A stretch of DNA of 64,000 nucleotides from JACVRW01 sp963728155. Its GTDB lineage: Bacteria; Actinomycetota; Thermoleophilia; Solirubrobacterales; Thermoleophilaceae. How positions within the stretch are numbered: position 1 is the first letter of the stretch; each line of letters begins with the position of its first letter. Positions 35,660 through 50,995 of this stretch are shown here, piece by piece. Below the pieces are notes generated by a model. That model made no database searches. It had not been told where the DNA came from and saw nothing but the letters and a program-made list of their open reading frames with translations. The stretch is from assembly GCA_963728155.1 (NCBI GenBank), contig CAVSJF010000006.1, positions 682,001 through 746,000 on the forward strand, in the 5' to 3' direction. Both the position numbers and the translations under genes were made by a program.

Positions 35660-35675
35660 TTGTACACGTGTACAA
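35660..35675. promoter_or_regulatory. 16-bp perfect palindrome upstream of glutamine synthetase
   Basis: TTGTACACGTGTACAA is a perfect palindrome 60 bases upstream of the glnN start, in the 98-base gap after the PNPOx-like gene. The GTA and TAC arms are separated by 6 bases, not the 8 of NtcA sites. It is a plausible operator for a dimeric nitrogen- or stress-responsive regulator. Confidence 0.55.
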
Positions 35676-35735
35676 AGGGAGCGGGGCCGGGCGTGGCTAG
35701 TGTCGGGGCTTCACCCCTTCGGAGGAGCCACCCGT

Positions 35736-37883
35736 ATGCCCAAAGTCCGCCAGAAGAACCTCACCGCCGCTCAGTGGAGTCCCAACGGGGGCATGCTCGG
35801 CGCGGTCGACCTGTCCGAGCCCATCAACTATCCCTTCGGCGAGAACGTCTTCTCGCCCGCCGTGCAGCGCCACCGCCTGCCCAAGGACACCTTCAAGCGC
35901 CTGCAGGCGACGCTGGCCAACGGCGAGGCTCTCGACCCATCTCTGGCTGACGCCGTCGCGCTCGGCATGAAGGAGTGGGCCCTCGAGAAGGGCGCCACCC
36001 ACTACACGCACGTCTTCCAGCCGCTCACGGGGCTCACCGCCGAGAAGCACGACTCCTTCTTCGGGCCCACGAGCGACGGCATCGCCCTCGCCGAGTTCTC
36101 CGGCAAGGAGCTGATCCAGGGCGAGCCCGACGCGTCGTCCTTTCCCACCGGCGGCGTGCGCGCCACCTTCGAGGCCCGCGGCTACACCGCCTGGGATCCC
36201 ACCAGCCCGGCCTTCATCCTCGAGAACCCCAACGGCGCGCTGCTCTGCATCCCCACCGCGTTCGCGTCCTGGACCGGTGAGGCGCTCGACGCCAAGATCC
36301 CGCTGCTGCGCTCCATGGACGCGCTCTCGCGCTCGGCCATGCGCGCCCTGAAGCTCCTGGGCGACGAGCAGGCGTCCCGGGTGTTCACCACCGTCGGACC
36401 CGAGCAGGAGTACTTCCTGATCGACGAGCAGTTCTACTTCGAGCGTCCCGACCTCATCAACACTGGCCGGACCCTCTTCGGCGCCAAGCCCCCCAAGGGA
36501 CACGAGCTCGACGACCACTACTTCGGGTCGATCCCCGAGCGCGTGCTCGCCTGCATGATGGACACCGAGCGTGAGCTCGCCAAGCTCGGCGTGCCGGTCA
36601 AGACACGCCACAACGAGGTGGCGCCGGCCCAGTACGAGATCGCGCCGATATTCGAGAACTCGAACGTCGGATCGGACCACCAGCAGCTGACGATGCAGGT
36701 GATGCAGCGGGTGGCCCGCAACTACGGCCTCGTCTGCCTGCTGCACGAGAAGCCGTTTGCCGGGGTGAACGGATCGGGCAAGCACAACAACTGGTCGATG
36801 AGCACCGATACCGGCCACAACCTGCTGGACCCGGGCGAGACGCCGGCGGACAACATCAGCTTCCTGTTGTTCTGCGCGGCCGTGATCAAGGCCGTCGACA
36901 AGCATCAGGGACTGGTGCGCGCGTCGGTGCTGGGAATCGGACAGGATCACCGGCTCGGCGCCAACGAGGCGCCGCCGGCGATCATGTCGATCTTCCTCGG
37001 CGCCGAGCTCGAGAAGGTCTTTGGAGCCATCGTGTCCGGCCAGGGCGACCCGCACACCCCGGCGTCGGTGCTCGGGCTCGGCACGCCGGTGCTGCCGCCA
37101 CTGCCCATGCACGGCGGCGACCGCAACCGCACCTCGCCCTTTGCCTTCACGGGCAACAAGTTCGAGTTCCGCGCGCTGGGATCGAGCCAGTCGCTCGCCT
37201 TCCCCAACACGGTGCTGAACACGATCGTGGCCGAGGCCATCGACGAGCTGGCCGACGACCTCGAGGGCAAGCTCTCGAGCTCCGACGACCTCGGCGCGGC
37301 GGTGACCGCGGTGGTGAAGGACGCCTACGCGAGCAGCGAGCGGGTGATCTTCGGAGGCGACAACTACTCCGAGGACTGGCACGCCGAGGCCGAGTCGCGC
37401 GGGCTCAAGAACCTGAACACCACGCCCGACGCCCTCCCCGAGGTCCTCGCGGATCCGACCGTGAGCGCCTTCGAGAAGTACGAGGTGCTCTCGCGCCGCG
37501 AGCTCGAGTCGCGCGCGGAGGTCTGGACCGAGCAGTACGTGATCCGGGCCAACATCGAGGCCGAGACCGGCGCGTCGATGGCACGCACCATGCTGCTGCC
37601 GGCGGCACTGCGCCAGGTGGCGCTCGAGGAGGCGGCGGGGATGGACACCCTCGCGTCCGAGACCCGCTCCCTGGTGGCCGAGTTCGTCGAGGCGATCGGC
37701 GCGCTCGAGGCCGCGAACGTCTACCCCGACGACGTCGAGGGCCTCGATCTGGCCATCTACGCGCGCGACAACCAGCTGACCGCGCTCGAGCGGGTCCGCG
37801 AGCTGGGCGACGCACTGGAGAAGCTCGTGGCCGACGATCTCTGGCCGCTGCCGAAGTACGCGGAGATCCTCTTCATCAAGTAG
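35736..37883 (+). CDS. glnN: Type III glutamine synthetase
   Basis: 715 residues from ATG 35736, with a GGAGGAG site 8 bases upstream. The length and motifs match GSIII, not GSI or GSII: ITFDTQ-type blocks are replaced by FPTGGVRATFEARGYTAWDP, THVFQPLTGLTAEKHDSF, VGPEQEYFLID, KTRHNEVAPAQYEIAPIFE (metal and glutamate site), VNGSGKHNNWSM (ATP site) and GNKFEFRALGSSQS. It forms glutamine from glutamate and ammonia with ATP. C-terminal helices (LVAEFVEAIGALEAANVYP) are as in the family. A 16-bp palindrome precedes it. The 3' end overlaps the convergent hydrolase gene by 8 bases. Confidence 0.93.
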   Translation: MPKVRQKNLTAAQWSPNGGMLGAVDLSEPINYPFGENVFSPAVQRHRLPKDTFKRLQATLANGEALDPSLADAVALGMKEWALEKGATHYTHVFQPLTGLTAEKHDSFFGPTSDGIALAEFSGKELIQGEPDASSFPTGGVRATFEARGYTAWDPTSPAFILENPNGALLCIPTAFASWTGEALDAKIPLLRSMDALSRSAMRALKLLGDEQASRVFTTVGPEQEYFLIDEQFYFERPDLINTGRTLFGAKPPKGHELDDHYFGSIPERVLACMMDTERELAKLGVPVKTRHNEVAPAQYEIAPIFENSNVGSDHQQLTMQVMQRVARNYGLVCLLHEKPFAGVNGSGKHNNWSMSTDTGHNLLDPGETPADNISFLLFCAAVIKAVDKHQGLVRASVLGIGQDHRLGANEAPPAIMSIFLGAELEKVFGAIVSGQGDPHTPASVLGLGTPVLPPLPMHGGDRNRTSPFAFTGNKFEFRALGSSQSLAFPNTVLNTIVAEAIDELADDLEGKLSSSDDLGAAVTAVVKDAYASSERVIFGGDNYSEDWHAEAESRGLKNLNTTPDALPEVLADPTVSAFEKYEVLSRRELESRAEVWTEQYVIRANIEAETGASMARTMLLPAALRQVALEEAAGMDTLASETRSLVAEFVEAIGALEAANVYPDDVEGLDLAIYARDNQLTALERVRELGDALEKLVADDLWPLPKYAEILFIK

Positions 37884-38802
37884 GGCGCGAGGGGCCGGGC
37901 TCGGCCCGGACCGGAGCGATTCCATCCTCGCGGAGGAAGGCCAGCAGCTCGTCGGCGGTCTCCCGCGGTGCCTCCTCGGCGGGGAAATGCCCGCACGCGC
38001 AGCGCGCGGCCGCTGCACGTCGGATGCGCGGTCGCGCCAGGTCTCGGGGACGTCGAAGAGCTGGGCGATCCGGCCCTGGTCGCCCCAGAGCGCCAGCAGC
38101 GGGCAGGCGATCCGGCGATCGAGATCCGCCTCGTCGTGCTCGAGGTCGATCGTGGCCGCCGCGCGGTAGTCCTCGCAGCTGGCGTGGATGGTGGCCGGGT
38201 CGCGGAAGCAGCGCCGGTACTCGGCCATCGCCTCGGGGGCGAAGATCGAATCGCCCGCGCTCCAGCTGCCCGAGCTTGTGCTCGAGGTAGTAGTCCGGGT
38301 CGGCGCCGATCAGCCGCTCCGGGAAGTCGAAGGGCTGGATCAGGAAGAACCAGTGGTAGTAGGAGGTGGCCAGGGCCTGCGACACGTTCGCGAAGACCGC
38401 GTGCGTGGGCACGATGTCGAGCACGGCCAGCCGGCGTCACGCGCTCGGGATGGTCGAGGGCCATGCGGTGGGCCACACGCCCGCCGCGGTCGTGGCCCAC
38501 GACGGCGAACGAGTCGAAGCCGAGCGCCGCCATCGCCTCGACCTGGTCCTGGGCCATCGCCCGCTTCGAGTAGCCGGCGTGGTCCGGGGCCGGACTCGGC
38601 GGCTTCGACGAGTCGCCGTAGCCGCGCAGGTCGGCGGCGACGACGGTGAACGGTCGGCCAGCACGGGCGCGACCAGGTGCCACATCGCGTGGGTCTGCGG
38701 GTAGCCGTGGAGCAGCAGCACGGGCGGCCCCGAGCCGCCGATCACGAGGTTGACCTCGGCCTCGCTCGTCTCGATCCGGCGCGATTCGAAGCCGGCGAAC
38801 AA
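37876..38802 (-). pseudogene. Alpha/beta hydrolase, fluoroacetate dehalogenase-like, multiply frameshifted
   Basis: Conserved blocks of a haloacetate/fluoroacetate dehalogenase are spread over three frames. FAGFESRRIET and LLHGYPQTHAMWHLV lie in one frame. After shifts near 38655 come VVAADLRGYGDSSKP and GHDRGGRVAHRM (Asp nucleophile). After 38432 comes LAVLDIVPTHAVF...YYHWFFLIQPFDFPERLIG. After 38265 comes WSAGDSIFAPEAMAEYRRCF, and after 38010 FPAEEAPRETADELLAFL. At least four indels are needed. No other change destroys a motif, so sequencing error is more likely than decay. TTG 38802 is a plausible start. The final 15 residues are encoded by a 38-bp dispersed repeat. Confidence 0.65.
37885..37922 (-). 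repeat. 38-bp dispersed repeat, copy 1
   Basis: The reverse complement of 37885-37922 matches 55230-55267 at 37 of 38 positions and ends sharply at both borders. Its core CCGGGC-CGA-GCCCGG can form a hairpin. It starts just past the glutamine synthetase stop, at the extreme 3' end of the hydrolase gene. Confidence 0.75.
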
Positions 38803-39684
38803 GCCCGCTAGCGTGCGAGGCAGCGTGCGCGCCACGAGGTCGGCGATCAATCGGTAGCCGTTGGTGCGGGCGTGGATGTCGTGGAGATCGCAGTAGTAGG
38901 TGAGCTCACACACGCGCGCCACGGCCACCGGCACGGAGCCGTAGGGAAAGAGGGTGGTGACCTGATCGAGCGGCGATGTAGGCGCCCGAGGCCGCCGTGA
39001 CGTCCACGAAACGGCCGCCCGCCGACGCGTAGGACTCCTTGAGGGCGGGATTGATCAGGCTGCGGAAGGCGACCACCGACAGCTGGGCGAGATTCTGCGA
39101 AGCGGCATCGACGTTGAGGAACGCTCCAGGATGACGTCGGGATAGGTGGTGCCGACGATCCGTACCTTCGGGCCCGCCGCGCGGCGCAGCCGCCGGGCGA
39201 TGGTGGTCACGTTCTTCTTGATGGTCGCGGTGGCGGCGGTCACGCAGGCCACGGGGTCGGGCTGGCGAGCGCAGGCCGTGACGTCGTTGCCGCCGATGGA
39301 AACGGTGATCAGCGCCGTTTTCCCGCGGTGGGCGCGCAGGAAGCGCGCGGCGCGGCGAGCTGCGTGCTCTGCGGGTAGGAGCGCCCGCCCGGGCCGAGGG
39401 CCTGGGGGGCGCAGCCCTTTGTGCTCACCAGCGAGGCGGTGGTGGCGCCGCCGCAGCCGAAGTTCACCAACTGGAGCCGGTAGCCGCGGGCGCGTGCCAC
39501 CCGGGGCACCTGGTAGACGAAGCCGTTGCGCGTGTTGCGCCCCGGCCCCACCGCCGCCGGCTGGTATCCGGATGCGTAGGAGTCGCCAAGCGACACCTAG
39601 AGGCGCTTGGGCGGCGCGGCCTGGGCGGCCGGAAGAACGCTCAGCGTCGCCGCGCAGGAAGAGGAGAAGAAGGCGGCGCGACAC
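38803..39684 (-). pseudogene. SGNH/GDSL secreted hydrolase, multiply disrupted
   Basis: Blocks of an SGNH lipase/esterase survive in several frames: signal-like region from GTG 39684, block I SLGDSYASGYQP, block III VSIGGNDVTAC and block V DIHARTNGYRLIA with the catalytic His. Between these, shifts occur near 39655, 39350, 39120 and 38970, and a TAG at 39597-39599 interrupts the frame directly before block I, where a Tyr codon is usual (TAC in place of TAG would restore it). The 3' end reads straight into the neighbouring hydrolase frame. Either a decayed gene or a patch of low sequence accuracy; the intact catalytic motifs favour the latter. Expected role is secreted ester hydrolysis. Confidence 0.6.
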
Positions 39685-39689
39685 TGGCC

Positions 39690-40886
<1,197 letters not shown>

Positions 40887-41043
40887 CGTTGCTCCTTGCT
40901 GAGCGGCCGCACATGCGGCCGCGATACGAACTGGGAGATTCGGCTGACCCAGAACGCAATGCTCGGAGACAAGAACCTCGCGGGCGGCGGCGCCGCCCAC
41001 GTAATTGACAGTAGCAGGGGTTTCTTGTGCGTGGGGAGCCGCC

Positions 41044-41975
41044 TCAGCGCGAGGCAGGCACTTCGGCCCGCACCGGCGCGGCGCCGCGTGCTCGCGCTGG
41101 GCCTGGCGCTCGGGCGCGATCCGGACCACGTTGCGCGCCAGCCCGACCTTCTCCAGTCCGCCGATCAGCAGCGCGGAGGGATCGAGCAGCGTCTCCCAGC
41201 GCCGCAGGCCGTGGTTGGCCGAGCGAGGGAAGGCGTGGTGGTTGTGGTGCCAGGACTCGCCGAAGGAGGGCAGCGAGAGCCAGGCCACGTTCGTGGAGTG
41301 GTCGTCGGTCTCGAAGCGGCGGGTGCCCAGGAAGTGGCAGACCGAGTTGACGCTCCAGGTGATGTGGTGAACCAGGAAGATCCGCACGAGGCCGCCCCAC
41401 AGGTAGCCGGTGAGCGCGCCGATCCAGGTGCCGGTGATGGCCCATCCGGCGAGCGGCGGGAAGCAGCAGGCTCAGTGCCACCAGGTAGGGGAAGCTGCGG
41501 TTGATCGCGCGCATGCCGCGGTCCTCGTAGAGGTCCTTGGCGTACTGCCGGGCGCTGGCCCGGCCCTGGGTGGAGAAGAGCCAGCCGGTGTGGGCGTGCC
41601 ACAGGCCGCGCATGACGCCGGAGAAGCCGTCGCCGTGTCCCACGTGCGGGCTGTGCGGGTCGCCCTCCTCGTCGGCGTGGGCGTGGTGCTTGCGGTGGTC
41701 GGCCACCCAGCTCATCACCGGGCCCTGCACCGCCATCGAGCCGAGAATGGCGAAGCGGTACTCGAGCGGCTTGGGCACCGCGAAGGAGCGGTGGGTGAGC
41801 AGGCGGTGGAAGCCGACGGTCACGCCCGAGCGCCGGTGAGCACGTACATCACGGCCAGGATCCCGAGATCCGTGGCCGAGACCGCGCTGTTCCACAGCAG
41901 GACGATCGCGGCGATGAACGCGGCGAAGGGAAGGGCCACGGCAACGAGGTTCACGCGCTTCTCGAGTCTGCTCAT
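41044..41975 (-). CDS. Membrane fatty acid desaturase (frameshifted)
   Basis: Acyl-CoA/lipid delta-9 type desaturase. ATG 41975 starts SRLEKRVNLVAVALPFAAFIAAIVLLWNS. Frame changes occur near 41830, 41465 and 41085. All three histidine boxes survive: HRLLTH, HRKHHAHADEEGD and WHHNHHAFP. The hydrophobic segments between them are as expected for the four-helix family. It inserts a double bond into membrane acyl chains with iron and oxygen. The end at 41044 (PVRAEVPASR) assumes the last shift; otherwise the frame would run on into the helicase leader. Confidence 0.83.
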
Positions 41976-42056
41976 GCCTAGAAGTATTTCCTGCGCCAGC
42001 ATCTATGTACCGACGTGATTCGATGCGAACTTGCTCCACAGTTATGCGCATCACAG

Positions 42057-43262
42057 ATGACAACTTCTGTCAAGAGCGAGCCGTGGCAAGCGCTTCCCGC
42101 CGAGGTGGCCGACCTGCTCGAGCCCGAGCTCGACGCGGTCACCGACGAGATACTGGCCACGATCGCGCGCGAGGTGCCCGACTACGCCCGCCCCTTCGAG
42201 GGCACGTTTGGCCACGGGGTGCGTACCGGAGTGACCGAGGCGCTGCGCCAGTTCCTCGAGCTGGTGCGCAGTCCTTCGGGCGCCCGCGGGCCCGGGCGGG
42301 AGGTGTACGTGGCCCTCGGCGCCGGGGAGCTGCGCCAGGGCCGGACGCTCGATGCGCTGCAGTCCGCCTACCGTGTCGGGCGCGCGCGTGGCGTGGCGGC
42401 GGATGGCCGCGGCGGCCCGCCGCGCCCGGCTCGATCCCGAGCTGCTGAGCCTGCTGGCCGAGTCGATCTTCGCCTACATCGAGGAGCTCTCGGCCGACTC
42501 GGTGGAGGGGTACGCGGAGGCCCGCTCGCGGCTCGAGGGCGAACGCCGCCGCCGGCGGCGGGAGCTGATAGCCGTGCTCTTGCGAGACCCGCCCGCCGAA
42601 GCGCCGGAGCTGCGTACTGCCGCCGCGGCGGCTGGTTGGCGCCTCCCGCGCAGCGCTGCCGCTCTGGCGTGCGCGGAGGAGCGAGCTCGACGAGCTGGCG
42701 CGCCGGCTGCCGCCGGACGCGCTCGCGTCCTCGGTGGAGGGCGTGGGGTGCATCGTGATCCCCGATCCCGACGGTCCGGGCCGGCGGGCCGAGATCGAGC
42801 GGGCGCTGCAGCGCCGGCGCCCTTGGCCCCTCCACCGCGCTCGCCGGACTGCCGGGCTCGTGGTCACTGGCGCGGCTCGCCCGCCGCGCCGGCCTGGCCG
42901 GGCTCATCGACGGGGGCGGCCTGGTGCGCGCGGACGACGTGCTCACCGAGCTCCTGCTGTTCGACAATCCAGCGCTCGTCGAGCGCCTCGTCGCGCGCCG
43001 GCTCGGACCGCTCGACGAGCTGACCCCCAAGGCGCGCCGGCGAATGGAGCTGACCGCCCTGGCCTACGTCCAGCACGGAGGCAACGCCGCGGCCATGGCC
43101 CGCGCCCTCGGCCTGCACGCTCAGACGGCGCGCTACCGGCTCACGCGCCTGCGCGCGCTTCTGGGGGACGCGCTCGACGACCCCGACGCGCGCTTCGAGC
43201 TCGAGGCGGCGCTGCGCGCGGTGCTGAGCGGTTCCCCTAGGTCGCTGCCCCCCCCTCGCTGA
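42057..43262 (+). CDS. PucR/CdaR-type helix-turn-helix regulator (frameshifted)
   Basis: ATG 42057 (MTTSVKSEPW). N-terminal helical sensor-like region (ALPAEVADLLEPELDAVTDEILATI), continuing after shifts near 42380, 42683 and 42818. The C-terminal PucR HTH_30 domain is clear: LLLFDNPALVERLVARRLGPLDEL, LTALAYVQHGGNAAAMARALGLHAQTARYRL (in parts, positions about 345-385) and RLRALLGDAL. It probably responds to a small metabolite through the N-terminal region and controls unlinked genes. Divergent from the desaturase gene across about 80 bases. Confidence 0.78.
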
Positions 43263-43301
43263 GGTTCAGTCTGGCGGGCGCGCGCCGATTAAGCGGTCCG
43301 A

Positions 43302-47794
<4,493 letters not shown>

Positions 47795-47806
47795 CTTCTC
47801 GCTCGC

Positions 47807-48811
47807 ATGCGAGCGCTTCAGATCACCGAGCTCAGCGGACCCGACTCGGCGCTGGCGCTCGCCGACCTGCCCGAGCCCGAGCCCTCTCACATGCTCACCC
47901 CGGGCCGCGGAGTGGTGGTCGACGTGCACGCCGCCGGGGTGTCCTTCCCGGAGGTGCTGCAGACCCGCGGCGAATATCAACTCAAGCCGCCGCTTCCCTT
48001 CGTGCCCGGCAGCGAGGTCGGGGGCGTGGTCCGCAGCGCGCCCGAGGGCGTGGACCTCTCTCCCGGTGACCGCGTGGCCGCCCTCTGCATGCTCGGGGGC
48101 TTCGCCGAGACCGCGGTGGCACCCGAGTTCCTCACCTTTCCCCTACCTGGGGATTGGGACTTCGCCCAGGGCGCGAGCCTCATCCTCAACTACCACACCG
48201 CCATGTTCGCGCTCAAGCTGCGCGGCCGCCTCGCTGAGGGCGAGACCGTGCTCGTGCACGGCGCGGCGGGCGGGGTGGGCACGGCGTGCCTGCAGGTCGC
48301 CAAGGGCCTCGGGGCGCGCGCAATCGCCGTGGTGTCGAGCGACGAGAAGGAGCGGGTGGCCCGGGAGGCCGGAGCCGACGAGACCCTGCGCTCCGATGGC
48401 CCGTGGAAGGACGAGGCCAAGGAGGTCTCCGATGGCGGCGTGGACGTGGTGATCGACCCGGTGGGCGGTGACCGCTTCACCGACAGCCTGCGTTCCCTGC
48501 GGGAGAACGGCCGCTGCGTGGTGGTCGGGTTCACCGGCGGCTCGATCCCGGAGGTGAAGGTCAACCGCCTCCTTCTCAAGAACATCGAGGTGGTCGGTGC
48601 GGGTTGGGGCGCCTACGTGATGGACAAGCCGGAGGTCAACGCCGCCATCGGCGCAGCGGTGGGCGACCTCATCGAGAGCGGCTTCGTCCGGCCGCTGGTG
48701 GGCGCTCGCTACCCGCTGGAGCGCGCGGCCGACGCCCTCAACCTCATCGACAGCCGCAGCGCGACGGGCAAGGTCGTGCTCGACGTGCGCGGCGCTGACA
48801 CACCCTCTTAG
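47807..48811 (+). CDS. NADPH:quinone oxidoreductase-like MDR protein
   Basis: 334 residues, ATG 47807. Zinc-free medium-chain dehydrogenase: DVHAAGVSFPEVLQTRGEYQ, PFVPGSEVGGVV, NYHTAMFALKLRGRLAEGETVLVHGAAGGVGTACLQVAK (nucleotide site AAGGVG, positions about 125-165) and VVGFTGGSIPEV. No structural-zinc cysteines are seen. It probably reduces quinones or enones with NADPH. It follows the kinase gene by 12 bases and could be the kinase operon's second gene. Confidence 0.9.
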   Translation: MRALQITELSGPDSALALADLPEPEPSHMLTPGRGVVVDVHAAGVSFPEVLQTRGEYQLKPPLPFVPGSEVGGVVRSAPEGVDLSPGDRVAALCMLGGFAETAVAPEFLTFPLPGDWDFAQGASLILNYHTAMFALKLRGRLAEGETVLVHGAAGGVGTACLQVAKGLGARAIAVVSSDEKERVAREAGADETLRSDGPWKDEAKEVSDGGVDVVIDPVGGDRFTDSLRSLRENGRCVVVGFTGGSIPEVKVNRLLLKNIEVVGAGWGAYVMDKPEVNAAIGAAVGDLIESGFVRPLVGARYPLERAADALNLIDSRSATGKVVLDVRGADTPS

Positions 48812-48845
48812 GGCGCTCTTACCCACCGCTGCCAACCTGGCTCGC

Positions 48846-49511
48846 ATGGAGCTTCCTCCCGTCAGCCGTCGCCAGGCCATCGCGGGCCTGGGCACGATTT
48901 CGCTCAGCGCCCTGCTCGCCGCGTGCAGCGACGACGACCCGCAGCGGGCGGCGCAGACCGAGACCGCGACTGGCGACCCGTCCAACCTCTTCGACGACAC
49001 CTCTTCCTGCACCCTCACCCCGGAGCTGACGGAAGGCCCCTTCTACTTCGACGTCGACTCGATTCGCAGCGATATCCGCGAGAACCGCCAGGGGGTGGCG
49101 CTGCGCCTGGCGATCCGGGTGCGCGAGGCTGAAAGCTGCGAGCCCATCCACAACGCCGTCGTCGACATCTGGCAGTGCGACGCCCAGGGGGAGTACTCGG
49201 CGGAGGGCGAGACGTTCCTGCGCGGTGCCCAGGTGACCAACAAGCAGGGCATCGCCGAGTTCCTGACCATTTATCCCGGTTGGTACCAGGGCCGCACAGT
49301 CCACATCCACGCCAAGGTCCACCTCGACAAACAGACAGTGCTCACCACGCAGCTCTTCTTCGACGAGAAAACTCAGAGACAGGTCTATGACAGCCAGGGC
49401 GACACCGACAACGCGAGCGACGGCATATTCGACGAGTCCCTCGTGCTCGCCACACGGTCGAGTGCCGGCGAGCACGTGGGCGCGATCTCGTTCGACGTAG
49501 CGCGCGCCTGA
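48846..49511 (+). CDS. Tat-exported lipoprotein intradiol ring-cleavage dioxygenase
   Basis: 221 residues, ATG 48846. Signal with twin Arg and lipobox (SRRQAIAGLGTISLSALLAAC, about residues 7-27). The mature part matches the catechol/protocatechuate dioxygenase family: LTEGPFYFDVDSIRSD, HNAVVDIWQCDAQGEYS, and IYPGWYQGRTVHIHAKV. Iron ligands Tyr (PFYF), Tyr (YPGWYQG), His and His (VHIHAK) are all present. It probably cleaves an aromatic diol outside the membrane, as known in actinobacterial extracellular members. Confidence 0.87.
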   Translation: MELPPVSRRQAIAGLGTISLSALLAACSDDDPQRAAQTETATGDPSNLFDDTSSCTLTPELTEGPFYFDVDSIRSDIRENRQGVALRLAIRVREAESCEPIHNAVVDIWQCDAQGEYSAEGETFLRGAQVTNKQGIAEFLTIYPGWYQGRTVHIHAKVHLDKQTVLTTQLFFDEKTQRQVYDSQGDTDNASDGIFDESLVLATRSSAGEHVGAISFDVARA

Positions 49512-49566
49512 TCCGGCCTCGACCCCCGGGCCAAAGAGGCTTACGGATCTTTCGACGACGGTACAA

Positions 49567-49583
49567 GGACAGCGACCGTGTCC
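49567..49583. promoter_or_regulatory. Inverted repeat before the amidoligase operon
   Basis: GGACA (49567-49571) and TGTCC (49579-49583) flank a 7-base centre, ending 17 bases upstream of the ATP-grasp GTG. Possible operator; no factor is assigned. Confidence 0.3.
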
Positions 49584-49600
49584 ATGTCCATCCTTAGCCA

Positions 49601-50995
49601 GTGAACTACCGGCCGCCCACGGGGGTCTTCGACGAAGCGTTCGAGAGTGACGGCTCCGTGCGCCCGGTGTACGCCGAGCTCGTCGGCGCCCTTGCCTCGC
49701 TCGATCTCGCGGCCCTGGCAGAGGCGGTTACCGCCGAGGCGGCCGAACGCGGTGTGCGCTTCGTGCTCGACGGAGTGCCCGAGCCCTTCATCCTCGACCC
49801 GGTGCCGCGCCTGATCGAGGCCGGCGAGTGGTCGTTGCTGGAGCGCGGCCTGTCGCAGCGCGTTCGCGCGCTCGACCGCTTCGTCGCCGACGTGTACGCC
49901 GACCAGGAGATCGTCGCTGCCGGGGTGGTGCCCGCCCGCGCGCTCGAGAGCTGCGATCACTTCGAGCCGGAGCTCGTGGGCCTGCCCCCCGCCCCGGTTC
50001 GCATCGCCGTTGCCGGCCTCGACCTGGTGCGCGGGGCACGCGGGCGCTTCGGGGTGCTGGAGGACAACGTGCGCACCCCTTCGGGAGTGGCCTACGCGCT
50101 GGCCGCGCGCGAGTGCGTGGACGCCGAGCTTCCGTCCTGGCTGGCCGACGGCCGCCGTCCGCTCGACGACGCCGTCGGCATGCTCCGGAGCACGCTGCGC
50201 GCCGCCGCGCCGGAGCGCGCGAGCGACCCGGCCACGATCCTGCTCAGCGACGGCCCCGAGAACAGCGCCTGGTACGAGCACGAGCGTCTCGCCGGCCTGC
50301 TCGGCATACCGATCGTCGGCCTGGGCGATCTCTCCGTCCGCGACGGCCGGCTCGAGGCCCGCGCCGGGGGGGCCCGCCTGCGGGTGGACGTGGTCTACCG
50401 GCGCACCGACGAGGACCGCCTGTCCGACGAGCATGGGGATCTGACCGATGTGGGCGCGAAGCTCCTCGAGCCGATGAAGGAGGGGATGGTCACCTGCGTC
50501 AACGCCTTTGGCACCGGAGTCGCGGACGACAAGCTGATTCACGCTTACGTCGAGGACATGGTCCGTTTTTACCTCGGCGAGGAGCCGCTGCTTCCCTCGG
50601 TCACGACTTACGATCCTGATGTGAGCGATCAGCGCGACGTGGTGCTCGACCGGATGGGCGAGCTGGTGATCAAGCCCCGCACGGGCCATGGCGGCCATGG
50701 CGTGGTGGTCGCGCCCCACGCGCACGAGGACGACGTGCGCGCCGCCGCCGAGGCCGTGGAGGCCGATCCGGGCGCGTTCGTGGCGCAGGAGACCGTGATG
50801 ATCTCCACGCATCCCACGGTGATCGGGGATCGTCTCGAGCCTCGCCACGTCGACCTGCGCCCGTTCGTTTTCCTGGCCGGCGGGGAAGCGCAGGTGGTGC
50901 CCGGGGGGCTCACGCGGGTGGCGCTCGAACCCGGGGCTCTCGTGGTCAACAGCTCACAGCGCGGGGGCGGGAAGGACACCTGGGTGTTGTCGTGA
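49601..50995 (+). CDS. Circularly permuted ATP-grasp ligase
   Basis: 464 residues from GTG 49601; the start is supported by conserved YRPPTGVFDEAFESDGSVRPVY at the very N-terminus (family opening block). Further blocks: GLSQRVRALDRFVADVYADQEI, LEDNVRTPSGVAYALAAR, LLSDGPENSAWYEHERLA, FGTGVADDKLIHAYVEDM, LVIKPRTGHGGHGVVVAPHA and RHVDLRPFVFLAGG. This is the type 2 circularly permuted ATP-grasp (COG2308/DUF404-407), which forms amide bonds in unknown peptides. An alpha-E domain gene, its usual partner, is absent here. The stop overlaps the next start by four bases (GTGA), so the three genes are one coupled operon. Confidence 0.87.
   Translation: MNYRPPTGVFDEAFESDGSVRPVYAELVGALASLDLAALAEAVTAEAAERGVRFVLDGVPEPFILDPVPRLIEAGEWSLLERGLSQRVRALDRFVADVYADQEIVAAGVVPARALESCDHFEPELVGLPPAPVRIAVAGLDLVRGARGRFGVLEDNVRTPSGVAYALAARECVDAELPSWLADGRRPLDDAVGMLRSTLRAAAPERASDPATILLSDGPENSAWYEHERLAGLLGIPIVGLGDLSVRDGRLEARAGGARLRVDVVYRRTDEDRLSDEHGDLTDVGAKLLEPMKEGMVTCVNAFGTGVADDKLIHAYVEDMVRFYLGEEPLLPSVTTYDPDVSDQRDVVLDRMGELVIKPRTGHGGHGVVVAPHAHEDDVRAAAEAVEADPGAFVAQETVMISTHPTVIGDRLEPRHVDLRPFVFLAGGEAQVVPGGLTRVALEPGALVVNSSQRGGGKDTWVLS

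Noticed and set aside
35660..35675. NtcA-type site before glutamine synthetase
   Set aside because: The GTA and TAC arms are 6 bases apart rather than 8, and NtcA is cyanobacterial.
35697..38228. Minus-strand open frame of 843 codons
   Set aside because: Mostly antisense to glutamine synthetase. Only its first part carries a genuine piece of the frameshifted dehalogenase.
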